From Limnobacter sp. (GTDB taxonomy: Bacteria; Pseudomonadota; Gammaproteobacteria; Burkholderiales; Burkholderiaceae_B): a stretch of 64,000 nt of DNA. Every line of letters begins with the position of its first letter. The stretch's first letter is position 1. Below the pieces are notes generated by a model. That model was given only the letters and a program-made list of their open reading frames with translations, did not search any database and was not told where the DNA came from. Of this stretch, positions 8,566 through 17,502 are shown piece after piece. The stretch spans positions 310,001 through 374,000 of the forward strand of contig JARWZZ010000015.1 of NCBI GenBank assembly GCA_029866125.1. Reading direction: 5' to 3'. The position numbers and the translations under genes were made by a program.

Positions 8566-8608
8566 GCCCACCGGTAAGGTGGGCTTACTTTTACTTTTAT
8601 TTTTTCTG
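8566..8608 (+). terminator. Rho-independent terminator of the peroxidase gene
   Basis: A 7-bp GC-rich stem, GCCCACC (8566-8572) and GGTGGGC (8578-8584), with loop GGTAA, is followed by a T-rich tail (TTACTTTTACTTTTATTTTTT). It terminates plus-strand transcription. The tail runs into the 3' end of the convergent cusF-like gene. Confidence 0.8.
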
Positions 8609-8893
8609 AATGTCGGTGACCACGTAATTGCCGTTTTCTGACACCACATTGAACATGATTTTGTCGCCCACTTTGACGTCATTAATCAACGCTGGGTTTT
8701 TAACAGTAAACACCATGGTCATTGGGGGCATGTCTAGGCTTTTGATGGGGCCGTGCTTCAGCATAATTTTACCGGTGTCGGTATTGATTTTCCGCACCTC
8801 GGCTTCAGCCATTTCTTGTGCAGCAATGCCGTGGGTTCCGGTCACGAGTGCGGCCAGTCCGATCAAACTTTGAGCGATGGATTTTTTCCACAT
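8597..8893 (-). CDS. CusF-like periplasmic copper-binding protein
   Basis: A 98-residue exported protein with a signal peptide ending near residue 25 (GTHGIAAQE) and a CusF/YdeI-type small OB-fold domain. The metal-site segment reads KHGPIKSLDMPPMTMVF, giving the family's His and two Met (MTM) ligands; the Trp that caps Cu(I) in E. coli CusF is not seen at the usual place. Cus-type proteins carry Cu(I) or Ag(I) to an efflux complex. It is the last gene of the copper cluster, 15 bases after the cupredoxin gene. Confidence 0.85.
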   Translation of the reverse strand: MWKKSIAQSLIGLAALVTGTHGIAAQEMAEAEVRKINTDTGKIMLKHGPIKSLDMPPMTMVFTVKNPALINDVKVGDKIMFNVVSENGNYVVTDIQKK

Positions 8894-8908
8894 GGTGATC
8901 TCCTTTGT

Positions 8909-9439
8909 TTATTGTTTGGACGCGGGTTGTACAAGAATGGTTCCCTTCATACCCGCTTGGTAATGGCCGCCAATTAAGCAAGCAAATTCAAACTGCCCAT
9001 CCTTGTTAAACGTCCAAATGATCTCTCCGGTTGACCCAGCCTTCACATGGGCCATGTAGGGCTCATCATGTTTCATATTCGGAAATTTCAACATCAACTC
9101 AGCATGTTTGGCATTTTCGGCAGGGGTGCCAATCACCATTTCATGAAGCATTTTTCCGTTGTTTTTAATGACAAAGCGAATGGTTTCGTTCTGCTTAATA
9201 TCCACACTGCCCGGCAGGAACCGAAAGTCGTCACCCATGCCAATTTCAATGGTGCGGCTTATTTTTTTTGCATCTCCTGCAATGCCCCACGGCAATTGCT
9301 CCGCCTTGGCGGGTTTTGAATGATGCTCGTTGCTGTGGGCCAGCGCATTGCCGGCACTCAAGGTAGACAACGCGATCAAAACGGATGCAAGCAATTTGCT
9401 TGATGATGATTTCTTTAATTTCATAATTTGAACCGTCAT
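8909..9439 (-). CDS. Exported cupredoxin-domain copper protein
   Basis: A 176-residue protein with an N-terminal signal peptide (cleavage likely after GNALA) and a plastocyanin/azurin-like domain. The type 1 copper ligands are visible: His in KMLHEMVIG, Cys in FACLIGGHYQAGM, then His and Met of the same loop. Such proteins accompany CopA-type oxidases in copper-resistance operons and may pass electrons or copper to them. It lies between the multicopper oxidase and the CusF-like gene. Confidence 0.88.
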   Translation of the reverse strand: MTVQIMKLKKSSSSKLLASVLIALSTLSAGNALAHSNEHHSKPAKAEQLPWGIAGDAKKISRTIEIGMGDDFRFLPGSVDIKQNETIRFVIKNNGKMLHEMVIGTPAENAKHAELMLKFPNMKHDEPYMAHVKAGSTGEIIWTFNKDGQFEFACLIGGHYQAGMKGTILVQPASKQ

Positions 9440-9473
9440 GGTTGTTTGGCTTTGGAATGATTCAATAAACAGT

Positions 9474-10865
9474 TCAATGCCCAGAATGGCTCGAAGGTTT
9501 GCGCACCTTCATTTCAATCGACGCCGCAGGGCCTTTTTCCACCGCTTTTGCAGCAGGAATTTCGGGCCCTTTGTATTCAAAAGCTTGTGTGTTGGGCGGC
9601 TGCTTGAACCAGCCGGGGTCGGAATAATCGCTGGGTTTTTGATCCTTGCGAACTTTAAACACCGAGAACATGCCACCCATTTCCACAGAGCCATAGGGCC
9701 CCGCCCCTGTCATCATCGGGATTGTGTTGTCGGGCAGCGGCATTTCCATTTCAGCCATGTCGGCCATGCCTCGCTCGCTCATGGCCATGTAGTCGGGTAT
9801 GAGTTTGATTACCTTTTTGGTGATTCCACTGTGGTCCACGCCAATCATGGTGGGTACGTTGTGGCCCATGGCATTCATGGTGTGGTGGCTTTTGTGACAA
9901 TGAAAGGCCCAGTCGCCTTCTTCATCCGCAATCAATTCAATTTGACGCATTTGGCCCACCGCCACATCGGTGGTGACTTCGGGCCAACGTGCAGATTTGG
10001 GCACAGGGCCACCGTCGGTGCCGGTGACTTCAAACTCGTGACCATGAATGTGAATGGGGTGGTTGGTCATGGTCAGGTTACCAAAGCGGATGCGCACGCG
10101 GTCATTTTTACGCACGCACAAGGGGCTGATGCCGGGGAAAATTCGACTGTTCCATGTCCACAAATTGAAGTCCAGCATGGTCATGATTTTGGGCGTGTAG
10201 CTGCCGGGGTCAATGTCGTACGCGTTGAGCAGGAAGCAAAAGTCCCTGTCCACCTCGCTAATCAATGGGTTTTTGGTGCGGGGGTGGGTTACCCAAAAAC
10301 CCATCATACCCATGGCCATTTGCGTCATTTCATCGGCATGCGGGTGGTACATGAAGGTGCCGGGCCTGCGGGCTTCAAACTCGTAAACAAAGGTTTTGCC
10401 GGCGGGAATGGAGGGCTGATTCAAGCCCGATACACCATCCATGCCATTGGGCAAGCGCTGGCCGTGCCAATGCACACTGGTGTGTTCAGGCAGCTTATTG
10501 GTCACAAATATGCGCACTTTGTCGCCTTCCACCACTTCGATGGTGGGGCCGGGGCTTTGGCCGTTGTAACCCCACAGGTGGGCTTTCATGCCGGGGGCCA
10601 TTTCACGAACCACGGGTTCGGCCACCAGGTGGAATTCTTTGACGCCTTGGTTCATGCGCCAAGGCAAAGTCCACCCGTTGAGGGTGACCACTGGGTTGTA
10701 AGGCCTGCCGGTTGCGGGCATCAAAGGCGAGGCGGTGTCCGGCGTGGTTTGTATCACTGGCTCGGGAAGGGCTGCCATGGCCACTTTACTGACGGCTGCC
10801 GTGGCCACAGCGCCGCCTGCGATGCTGCTCCATTTCATAAAATCACGTCTACTTAGCTTGTTCAT
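9474..10865 (-). CDS. CopA-type multicopper oxidase, Tat-exported
   Basis: A 463-residue multicopper oxidase. The start is set at the ATG at 10865, giving a twin-arginine signal (LSRRDFMKWSSIAGGA); a longer reading would run into the upstream gene. Copper motifs in order are HWHGQRLPNGMDGV, YHPHADEM, HPIHIHGHEF and HCHKSHHTMNAMGHN. Met- and His-rich patches (MAMSERGMADMAEMEMP) near the C-terminus suit copper binding. It probably oxidises Cu(I) to Cu(II) in the periplasm. Neighbours are an outer-membrane channel upstream and a cupredoxin downstream. Confidence 0.93.
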   Translation of the reverse strand: MNKLSRRDFMKWSSIAGGAVATAAVSKVAMAALPEPVIQTTPDTASPLMPATGRPYNPVVTLNGWTLPWRMNQGVKEFHLVAEPVVREMAPGMKAHLWGYNGQSPGPTIEVVEGDKVRIFVTNKLPEHTSVHWHGQRLPNGMDGVSGLNQPSIPAGKTFVYEFEARRPGTFMYHPHADEMTQMAMGMMGFWVTHPRTKNPLISEVDRDFCFLLNAYDIDPGSYTPKIMTMLDFNLWTWNSRIFPGISPLCVRKNDRVRIRFGNLTMTNHPIHIHGHEFEVTGTDGGPVPKSARWPEVTTDVAVGQMRQIELIADEEGDWAFHCHKSHHTMNAMGHNVPTMIGVDHSGITKKVIKLIPDYMAMSERGMADMAEMEMPLPDNTIPMMTGAGPYGSVEMGGMFSVFKVRKDQKPSDYSDPGWFKQPPNTQAFEYKGPEIPAAKAVEKGPAASIEMKVRKPSSHSGH

Positions 10866-10924
10866 GCTGAATCCTTGTTGGTCATTACGCTGGGGCTTTG
10901 GCTGTAACACATCACTGCTCACCC

Positions 10925-12373
10925 TTAATGGCCACCACTGGCACCACCCGCGCTTGATCCAATTTCTATCGAAGATGCACCGCCATTCGAGCCCATCAGA
11001 TGCTGGGGCAAGCCCCATTGAGCGGCCTGCAAATCGGCATGCGCCATCCAGAACTGCTCTTGGGCGGTCAAGGCCTGAATGACCGTAGCGACTTGGTCGC
11101 GAGAGTCGGCCAACAGCTCAAACACCCCAATCAACATGCCGTTGTAGCGCAGCAGGTTTTCATCAGAAATGGCTTTGCGCAGGGGAATCACTTCATCCTG
11201 ATAGTGGCGGGCAATGTCATAACGGCTGCGATACTGGGCGTAGTTTTGCCTTAAATGCGAGGAGGCTGAGCGCACCGTGTAGTCAAACTGATTGGCCGCG
11301 GCCAAGGTTTGGGCATTCAAGCTTTCGCGTTTTAAATTGCCCCAATCAAAAATCGGCAAGCGCACTTCCAACTCAAAACCTCGGGGCCGTGCCACATCCC
11401 CATCGGCTTTGTCATAGGCGGTGTCGCGCTTCAAACCCAGCTCGATGTCGGTCAAGCTGGCGATCTTGCCCAAGCCCTGCTCGCGGCCCGCTGCGTTAAG
11501 CCGGGCTTTGGCAAGCTGGACATCCAAACGCTTTTCAAGCAGTGTGGGGGTCAGCTGTGAGGGGGCAGCAGGCTCTTTGGGTAAATCAGGCAGTCGGTCC
11601 GGCAAATGAAGGCGCGTGGCTTGCTCATCAGTCAAACCCAGTAGTCGAATCAATTCTTCCCGACTGGCCGTTGCATCCAGCTCTGCTACGGCCAAACGTG
11701 TGGTGGCGTCGGCATAGAAAAGTTGTTGCCGCGCCCGGTCCAGTTTATTGAAATTGCCCACGGTTTGCATGCGGCGGGCAAGCTCGGCACTGGCCTCTGC
11801 GCTTTCACGCACTTGTTGCGCGTAAGCAAGGTGCTGTTTGGCAGCCACGGCTTTGACCCATGCCTTGCGCACTTTGCCCAAATGGCCAAGCACCTCGGCA
11901 TGCAGGTTAAGCTGAGCGTCTTGAAGCCTTTGCTTGGCAATGCCTTGACGCATGGGCAGGCTGACCAAGTCCAGCAAACCGAAGGTCAGCATTCTGCCAA
12001 TTTCAAGCTCATTGTTGGACCCATTTTGTACGGTGACCCGCTCAAATGTGAACACCGGGTTGGCTATTCGGCCAATCTGCGCAGCGTCATTGCCTTTGCG
12101 CAAATGCTCAGCCAGAAGGGCTTGAAACTGGGGGCTGTTCAGCACTGCAAGGCTTAGGGCTTGGTCTTGGCTTAATGGCTTTGCCAGTAATTCTTCAGCG
12201 GTCTTTTGGCGTTCAGCCCGGTGTTCGGCACTGTATGCCAAATTGATTTTTGCAATTGGCCCTGTTGCATTCAAATCAGCCTGAACCGGCTTCAAACTTT
12301 GGTCCAGATTGACTGTGGTACAGGCGGCCAGGGGCAGCACGGCAAGTGCCCATGCCAAAGCACGCAGCTTCAT
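10925..12373 (-). CDS. TolC/CusC-type outer-membrane efflux lipoprotein
   Basis: A 482-residue TolC-family protein with a lipoprotein signal (LAVLPLAACTT, lipobox Cys18) and two long alpha-helical repeats rich in Ala, Gln and Leu. It contains LPDRLPDLPKEP and a second-repeat GFELEVRLPIFDWGN segment, typical of outer-membrane factors. It would form the outer-membrane exit duct of a tripartite pump, but no RND (CusA) or adaptor (CusB) gene is present here. Its ATG overlaps the stop of the upstream small gene by 4 bases. Confidence 0.9.
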   Translation of the reverse strand: MKLRALAWALAVLPLAACTTVNLDQSLKPVQADLNATGPIAKINLAYSAEHRAERQKTAEELLAKPLSQDQALSLAVLNSPQFQALLAEHLRKGNDAAQIGRIANPVFTFERVTVQNGSNNELEIGRMLTFGLLDLVSLPMRQGIAKQRLQDAQLNLHAEVLGHLGKVRKAWVKAVAAKQHLAYAQQVRESAEASAELARRMQTVGNFNKLDRARQQLFYADATTRLAVAELDATASREELIRLLGLTDEQATRLHLPDRLPDLPKEPAAPSQLTPTLLEKRLDVQLAKARLNAAGREQGLGKIASLTDIELGLKRDTAYDKADGDVARPRGFELEVRLPIFDWGNLKRESLNAQTLAAANQFDYTVRSASSHLRQNYAQYRSRYDIARHYQDEVIPLRKAISDENLLRYNGMLIGVFELLADSRDQVATVIQALTAQEQFWMAHADLQAAQWGLPQHLMGSNGGASSIEIGSSAGGASGGH

Positions 12374-12771
12374 TTTCCACCTCCATGATGGTGATGGGAA
12401 TGGTTGGGCGAAGTCGCAGTGGATGGTGCTGACGAGCTTCCGGCTGAAGATTTGTCAGGCACGGTTGCCGGTGTGGCTGGTGTGGTCGATATTCCAGGTT
12501 TGGCGGGTGCGGAAGCGGATGCGCCTGTTTCATCTGGGGCTTCGTAAGCCTCTTTCAAGTAAGTACGCCAGCCGCCCAGGGTGCGCACTTTGTCATTACT
12601 GGCCCGCCAGTCTGTTACACCCGGGTCATCAAACTTCTTGTAATCGCTGAATGCGGATATTTCAGATGACTTTGCGACCGGGACAGGCGGTACGGATTGC
12701 GCACTGCCGGGGTTAAGCCATGCGCTTAGCACCATTGCACACGCAATGGGTTTGAATGAAAAGGTGAACAT
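12370..12771 (-). CDS. Small exported protein with His-rich tail, copper cluster
   Basis: 133 residues, no family recognised. It has a signal peptide (cleaved near GSAQS), a short middle domain containing SDYKKFDDPGVTDWRASNDKV and GGWRTYLKEAYEA, then a Ser/Pro/Ala/Thr-rich low-complexity linker and a terminal HSHHHHGGGK metal-binding tail. Co-transcription with the efflux channel (4-base overlap) suggests a periplasmic copper sponge or chaperone. This role is inferred from composition and context only. Confidence 0.72.
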   Translation of the reverse strand: MFTFSFKPIACAMVLSAWLNPGSAQSVPPVPVAKSSEISAFSDYKKFDDPGVTDWRASNDKVRTLGGWRTYLKEAYEAPDETGASASAPAKPGISTTPATPATVPDKSSAGSSSAPSTATSPNHSHHHHGGGK

Positions 12772-12850
12772 GAGAACCTCGATCGATCAATTGATATCAC
12801 CCAGCCCTGCCTGCGCATGATGCGCAAAACAGGCCTTGGGCGGGAATGGA

Positions 12851-13225
12851 TCAAGCGGGGCTGTGACGTGGGGGCCGATCGAGGCGTTTAATAGGCGCCT
12901 GCAAAACTGATTTTGAATGAATCTGCGCGTAGATTGGCCGCTCTTGCTGAAATTCGACCAAGGGGTATTCCGACATCAACCCGGTTCCGATGCAGGAGGC
13001 AGAACACTGGCAGGACGAATCTGTAGAACCATGGACGCCGTGAGGGTTCATCGCCCCACTGCCCGCTTCGACCGCATGAGACTCATCCATCACATGCTCA
13101 TGATGACTGTGCGAATTGATTGGGGCATGGCTCATTGTGCACGCATGCGCGCCCACCAACGCGTAAGCCTGAAAAGGCAAAGCGAAAGATAAAACAATCA
13201 AAAGGATCGTTCGGAACAGGTGCAT
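12851..13225 (-). CDS. Small exported His/Met-rich protein, head of copper cluster
   Basis: 124 residues with a clear signal peptide (LFRTILLIVLSFALPFQAYA). The mature part has many His, Met and Cys: ACTMSHAPINSHSHHEHVMDESH and SSCQCSASC. This composition resembles small copper-operon proteins of the DUF2946 kind, though I cannot assign the family firmly. It probably binds copper in the periplasm. It is the first gene of the cluster; 79 bases separate it from the next gene. Confidence 0.65.
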   Translation of the reverse strand: MHLFRTILLIVLSFALPFQAYALVGAHACTMSHAPINSHSHHEHVMDESHAVEAGSGAMNPHGVHGSTDSSCQCSASCIGTGLMSEYPLVEFQQERPIYAQIHSKSVLQAPIKRLDRPPRHSPA

Positions 13226-13479
13226 GTGTTAAGAATAACCGGAGCGTACTGGCTTTGCCAAGTGTGTTTGCATTGCCCAATATCATTCAGACCCGCTTGA
13301 GCAGCTGAAGTTCCATTCGCTGACAAGCCACGGGGGCACGCATCAAAAATGCAACAAATCCAAGGGCTTATTGCTGACAGGCAGCCATTGCGGTTACACA
13401 TCCGTCATCAAAATACTTTACACTCAATTGCAAGCGTTCACGAAATCCTAACTTTTCAATTTTGCGAAGGATGTGTTGT

Positions 13480-13956
13480 ATGAGTGATATCAGGCTTAAT
13501 GAGGACAAGTTAAAAGCATTTCTCGCCAGTTGCGGCCCCGGCACCAAAGTCTACTTGGGCTGCGATTCAGAACGGATCATCATCAACAACACCTGGTATG
13601 CGGATTACACCTTGTGTATCGTCATCCACATCAATGGCCGGCACGGCTGCAAAATTTTCGGTGAAGTACACAGGCAAAGGGATTTTGACCAGCGGGCAGA
13701 CCGGCCGTCCATGCGGCTGATGAACGAGGTGTACAAAGTGGCTGAGTTGTACGAGCGGATCAAAGATGTGGTTGCGCCTTTTCATCCTGAAGTGCACCTG
13801 GATATTTCAGCCGATGAGATGAACGGCTCCAGCTGCGTGGTGAATCAAGCAATTGGCTACATCATTGGCGTGTGCCAGTTGACCCCCATGATTAAGCCCC
13901 GCGCTTTTGCTGCCAGTGCCGCCGCAGACCGCTTCAAGAGTTTGAAAGTGGCCTGA
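13480..13956 (+). CDS. YkuK-type RNase H-like protein (DUF458)
   Basis: A 158-residue protein of the RNase H-like YkuK family: KVYLGCDSERI at about residues 22-32, a CIVIHINGRHGCKIF strand pair, and VHLDISADEMNGSSCVVNQAIGYI near the C-terminus, giving spaced acidic residues like an RNase H active site. The ATG at 13480 is preferred over an in-frame TTG at 13462 because GAAGGA (13466-13471) lies 8 bases before it. The family's function is unknown; a role on nucleic acid is inferred. It is a stand-alone gene. Confidence 0.8.
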   Translation: MSDIRLNEDKLKAFLASCGPGTKVYLGCDSERIIINNTWYADYTLCIVIHINGRHGCKIFGEVHRQRDFDQRADRPSMRLMNEVYKVAELYERIKDVVAPFHPEVHLDISADEMNGSSCVVNQAIGYIIGVCQLTPMIKPRAFAASAAADRFKSLKVA

Positions 13957-13981
13957 AACGGCTAGAGGCTTATTGCTCGAC

Positions 13982-14509
13982 CTATTGCGCAACCGCCCTA
14001 AACACTTCTTGCTGCACGACTGGGCTTAAGTCTGCCATGTAGAAACGCATTTTCGACAAGGCGGACTTGCCTTCGGGCTTTTCAACAAATGCCAAAAAGG
14101 CAGACAGCTCAGACACAGTCATGTGCCGGGCCAAACTTTCCTTGGCTGCGGTTTCAATACTGTCCCAACGGACTTTGTTGGACATGGTGTCCAAAAATTG
14201 GGCCTGATGCTCTGGCGGAATGCTGCTGGACATTTGCTCGACCATTTCCCGCTGAAAATCCCCAAAAGACACCGCTTTGAAGTAACGCTCAACCAGCGCT
14301 TGACGCTGCTGGGGCGTGTCAGGCACAAACCCGGACATTTCAGCAAGCGCTTCGGCAGAAGGTTCATTGCCAGCGCCCTGGATTGAACCATTGGGCATGT
14401 TAGGACTTTGAGCCTCAGCCAAGGCGGGCGGAGCGAAATCTGGATCGCTGCAAGCCTGTACAAGAAACAAAGGTGTAACAAGCATCAGCAAACATAGGTT
14501 TTTGGTCAT
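13982..14509 (-). CDS. DUF2059 lipoprotein
   Basis: A 175-residue protein with a lipoprotein signal peptide (LVTPLFLVQACSD; Cys20) and a C-terminal DUF2059 domain (about residues 65-170): LVERYFKAV, then the helical RHMTVSELSAFLAFVEKPEGKSAL segment typical of the family. DUF2059 proteins are periplasmic and their function is unknown. It is convergent with the YkuK-like gene, 25 bases apart, and appears monocistronic. Confidence 0.82.
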   Translation of the reverse strand: MTKNLCLLMLVTPLFLVQACSDPDFAPPALAEAQSPNMPNGSIQGAGNEPSAEALAEMSGFVPDTPQQRQALVERYFKAVSFGDFQREMVEQMSSSIPPEHQAQFLDTMSNKVRWDSIETAAKESLARHMTVSELSAFLAFVEKPEGKSALSKMRFYMADLSPVVQQEVFRAVAQ

Positions 14510-14612
14510 TTCTCAGGCAACTATCAAGCAACAAAACAGGGAATGGACATGTGCTGCGCTTAAACATGGCAGCACCCCTATTGAGTAACCCGATTTTCTG
14601 TTTGGTTCCCTG

Positions 14613-15566
14613 CTATGCGCTGTAAAGTGACTTGGCAAACACGCCAATCCGGCGGACTGCGTCTGTTGCCTCCGGTACTGTGCCTGCATTCAGTTGGTAA
14701 TCGTGCCAAAGCCCTTGATCTTCTTGCCACTGCACATCCACGCCCGCCTTTGTCATCGCCTCGACCAAACGGGCCGCATCATTGGCCAACAACTCCACAC
14801 TGGCAGACTGAACCAAGGTGGGTGGAAAACCTGCAAAGTCAGCCAAGGCCGGGGACACTTTGGGATCTGTTAGTTGCGCATCGCTTGCAAATCGGGGTCG
14901 ACTGTCCTCAGCCCAGTCCAGCGGCAACAAGGCGTCGTTGTTGGGGTTTGGAACCTGTGTGAACGTGGCATCCGTCCAAGGGGAAATCAAAATCAAGCCT
15001 GCTGGCATTCCCACCCCTGTTTCGCGCAGGTGCAAGGCCAATGCCAAGGTGAGGTTTCCGCCCGCGGAATCCCCGCCAATCAAAATATGATCGGGCTTGT
15101 AACCTTGGCCCATCAAGGCGAGAAAAGCGCGCTCGGCGTCCTCCAGTTGGGAAGGGTAACTGTGCTCTGGCGCCAAACGGTAACTGGCCATGTAAACCGG
15201 CAATTGGGCGGCTGCTGCAATGCGCGCACCCAAATTGCGATGGCTTGCCGGTGAGCCCATGACGTAACCGCCACCATGAAAGTACAAAATGGCGTATTGG
15301 CTATTGGCCAAGCTGTCAGGCGTGTGCTTTTCGCCCACCAAACCGGGCACCGCATAGGGCTCAAGGTTGACGTTGCCGGGGCGGGGGCTGAAACGCAACA
15401 AACTGGTGGCAAATCGCTGAACACCCAAGGGCACTTTGGGCGACATCAGGGGGCGCATGGTGAGGCGCAATGTGCGCTCCATGATGCGGGCTTGGATTGA
15501 GTTTTTGCTTTTTTTCATGGTGCCAACTTCGGCAGGTTGGGCATTTGCAGCAAATTGATTACTCAT
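14613..15566 (-). CDS. Alpha/beta hydrolase, hormone-sensitive lipase family
   Basis: A 317-residue esterase/lipase of family IV. The oxyanion-hole motif is LYFHGGGYVMGSP (about residues 93-105) and the nucleophile elbow is GGDSAGGNL (Ser about 167). An Asp (SPWTDATF-like region) and a late His (GLWHDYQL) complete a plausible triad. No clear signal peptide, so probably cytoplasmic. The substrate is unknown, likely short acyl esters. It follows the fadL-type gene on the same strand with a hairpin between them. Confidence 0.88.
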   Translation of the reverse strand: MSNQFAANAQPAEVGTMKKSKNSIQARIMERTLRLTMRPLMSPKVPLGVQRFATSLLRFSPRPGNVNLEPYAVPGLVGEKHTPDSLANSQYAILYFHGGGYVMGSPASHRNLGARIAAAAQLPVYMASYRLAPEHSYPSQLEDAERAFLALMGQGYKPDHILIGGDSAGGNLTLALALHLRETGVGMPAGLILISPWTDATFTQVPNPNNDALLPLDWAEDSRPRFASDAQLTDPKVSPALADFAGFPPTLVQSASVELLANDAARLVEAMTKAGVDVQWQEDQGLWHDYQLNAGTVPEATDAVRRIGVFAKSLYSA

Positions 15567-15603
15567 ATCTCACGTTCCTGATTAAATTGGTAACTAGAAT
15601 CCA

Positions 15604-15638
15604 GCTCCATATTATCTGACTCAAGATAAAAATGGAGC
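15604..15638 (-). repeat. Near-perfect hairpin between fadL-type gene and hydrolase gene
   Basis: GCTCCAT (15604-15610) pairs with ATGGAGC (15632-15638), and inside it TTATCT (15612-15617) pairs with AGATAA (15624-15629), giving a long stem with a small bulge and a 6-base loop. On the minus strand no T-run follows, so it is not a standard terminator; it could be an attenuator or RNA-stability element. Confidence 0.6.
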
Positions 15639-15645
15639 ATTCCGG

Positions 15646-17151
15646 TTAAAACCTCTCTGTGATGCCGACTCCAAAAAAGTGGGTATCCAACTGAACCGTC
15701 CCATTGAACGCTCCGCCCGATACTTCTGTAGGCGTTACACTTTGATTCAAACCCACTTTTGCGGGCTTGGTGTCCATGAATTGGTAGGCAAAGTGCATGG
15801 CGGTATTCGAGCTGAAGTCCAAGGTTCCACCCAAACTGTAAAACTTTCGATCACTGTCAGGCAGAATGGTGATGCGAGTGGCATCGTCTATCACGCCATT
15901 CTCTTTGGCAAATCCGGCCCGCACGGTCAAGCGTTTGTAAAGCTTGTAGTTCATCCCCATTCGATAGCTTTGCGCTGCTTTGAAATTTTGCGGGATGTTT
16001 TCCAACGTGGGGTCTAAACCACCTCGGTCAGCTTCTCGCTCAAATAACAAATTGGTGACAGAAAAGTCTTGCCGCGTGTAACTGGCCATCAAGTCCAGCT
16101 TGGGCGTTGGATGGTGGAAAATGGTCAACCGAAATTCATCCGGCAAGGTAATTGACTGTTTGATCCGCTGATAGGGCTCCAGATCACTGGCTGCTTTTCG
16201 CCCGTTGACGTCAAGTAAGGGGCCGGCAGTGCTAATGAGCCCACCTCGCAGAAATGCGCGGAAAGCAGCTTGCTCTGGAGTGTCTTCCAAGCTGAAAACA
16301 CCACGATTGCCATCAAAATCGGTTTTAGGTCGATAGGAAATACCGATTCGGGTGTTTGCAGAAGGCTCCCACAATGCACCCACCTGAGTATTCAAAGCCC
16401 AGCCAAACATGCGTAACTTGGCATTGGTTTCATCCGGAATGGGGGGTGCGGCATTCAAGGTGTCCAGCAAATCGAGCAAAGTGGTTGTGCCAGGTGGAGT
16501 GAGTTTGCCCACTGCATCCCGATAATTGACTCGCAATTTGATGGACTGGAAATAACGCTCATAAGAGCCATTGATACCCAATGAAAGCGTTGGAGACACC
16601 TTGTAGCCCAAGCCCAGGTTAAGTCGTGTCACCTTGAAATCAATGTCGCGGCCTTGGTTTCTACCCGGAAAATTCTGATCGTAATGAAGCACCAAGCCAT
16701 GAGAGGCTGCTGCGCTAAAACCCATGGTGGCCTTGCTGCTTAAAGGGATCGCAATGTACAAATTGGGAGCCAGTGCCGCGGCGTCAAAGCCGTCGTTTCG
16801 ACTAAATAGTTGACCATTTGAACCTCGGGTGCCCTCATTGGTGGGCGCGCCATCTCCGTCCTGGTTGGAGGTGTAGTTGGATCCGATGGTAATGATTGCT
16901 GCGCCTTGAGTTAACTCTGCGCGTTTGAAGCGAGTCAATGCGGCGGGGTTGGCAAACATAACCGATGCATCACCTGCCTCGGCGGCTTGGCCCGCGTTTG
17001 CGCTTCCCAGGCCGCTAATGCTCACCGGGTCAAATGCAGTGCCCCCCGCCATCACTTCCGGACTATTGAGGAATGAACCTACGCCCACTAAAAACAGCGC
17101 AAGGTGGGCGATTTGCCCCGAACGGGCTTTCGCCTTCAATCTAAACTTCAT
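15646..17151 (-). CDS. FadL/TodX-type outer-membrane transport protein
   Basis: A 501-residue OMPP1/FadL family protein. After a signal peptide ending near NSPEVMA, the mature N-terminus contains ISGLGSANAGQAAEAGDASVMFANPAALTRF, matching the FadL plug/hatch. The rest alternates as a beta barrel and ends in an aromatic residue (GVGITERF), typical of outer-membrane barrels. These channels import long-chain fatty acids or aromatic hydrocarbons. Pairing with a lipase-like hydrolase downstream fits uptake of hydrophobic esters, which is inference. Confidence 0.9.
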   Translation of the reverse strand: MKFRLKAKARSGQIAHLALFLVGVGSFLNSPEVMAGGTAFDPVSISGLGSANAGQAAEAGDASVMFANPAALTRFKRAELTQGAAIITIGSNYTSNQDGDGAPTNEGTRGSNGQLFSRNDGFDAAALAPNLYIAIPLSSKATMGFSAAASHGLVLHYDQNFPGRNQGRDIDFKVTRLNLGLGYKVSPTLSLGINGSYERYFQSIKLRVNYRDAVGKLTPPGTTTLLDLLDTLNAAPPIPDETNAKLRMFGWALNTQVGALWEPSANTRIGISYRPKTDFDGNRGVFSLEDTPEQAAFRAFLRGGLISTAGPLLDVNGRKAASDLEPYQRIKQSITLPDEFRLTIFHHPTPKLDLMASYTRQDFSVTNLLFEREADRGGLDPTLENIPQNFKAAQSYRMGMNYKLYKRLTVRAGFAKENGVIDDATRITILPDSDRKFYSLGGTLDFSSNTAMHFAYQFMDTKPAKVGLNQSVTPTEVSGGAFNGTVQLDTHFFGVGITERF

Positions 17152-17502
17152 GGTGTTCTGTCCCCGGTATGTTGGAGCGTGTCGCTCTCTGGATCTCGGA
17201 TTTCAAGCCAATGGTGTTGGCAACTCGGCGTATCTTGATTACGCCAAGCAATTGTAGAAATGCTTTCATGTAATGTCAGTATTTTATCACCAGCACTTTA
17301 CGGATTGCAGATGAATACCCGAACAAAATTATTTAAATGAAGGAATTGGCAGCTTTGATTGACTTGATTTGAAGCGAAGTACCGCTTCACGGCCGGAAGG
17401 TACGCGATGTAGAAGTAGACCCCTTACTCATCGGTTTGAATTTGGGCTGACGTTTCTAAATCGGGCATAATGCGGGTAATCTTTATACCAATGGACCCCC
17501 GT
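17152..17502 (+). promoter_or_regulatory. Intergenic region with candidate rmlA promoter
   Basis: This 351-base gap lies between divergent genes. TTGGGC (17442-17447) and CATAAT (17466-17471), 18 bases apart, could be -35 and -10 boxes for rmlA. The rest is AT-rich near 17280-17345. I see no RNA gene or repeat. Confidence 0.3.

Noticed and set aside
9438-10856. Long plus-strand open frame (472 codons) over the multicopper oxidase gene
   Set aside because: The His-rich translation only reflects antisense of the copper motifs; the minus-strand oxidase has full family motifs.
12370-12400. C-terminal poly-His of the small copper protein considered as an engineered tag
   Set aside because: It is interrupted by Ser, followed by GGGK, and fits natural copper-binding tails in the same cluster.
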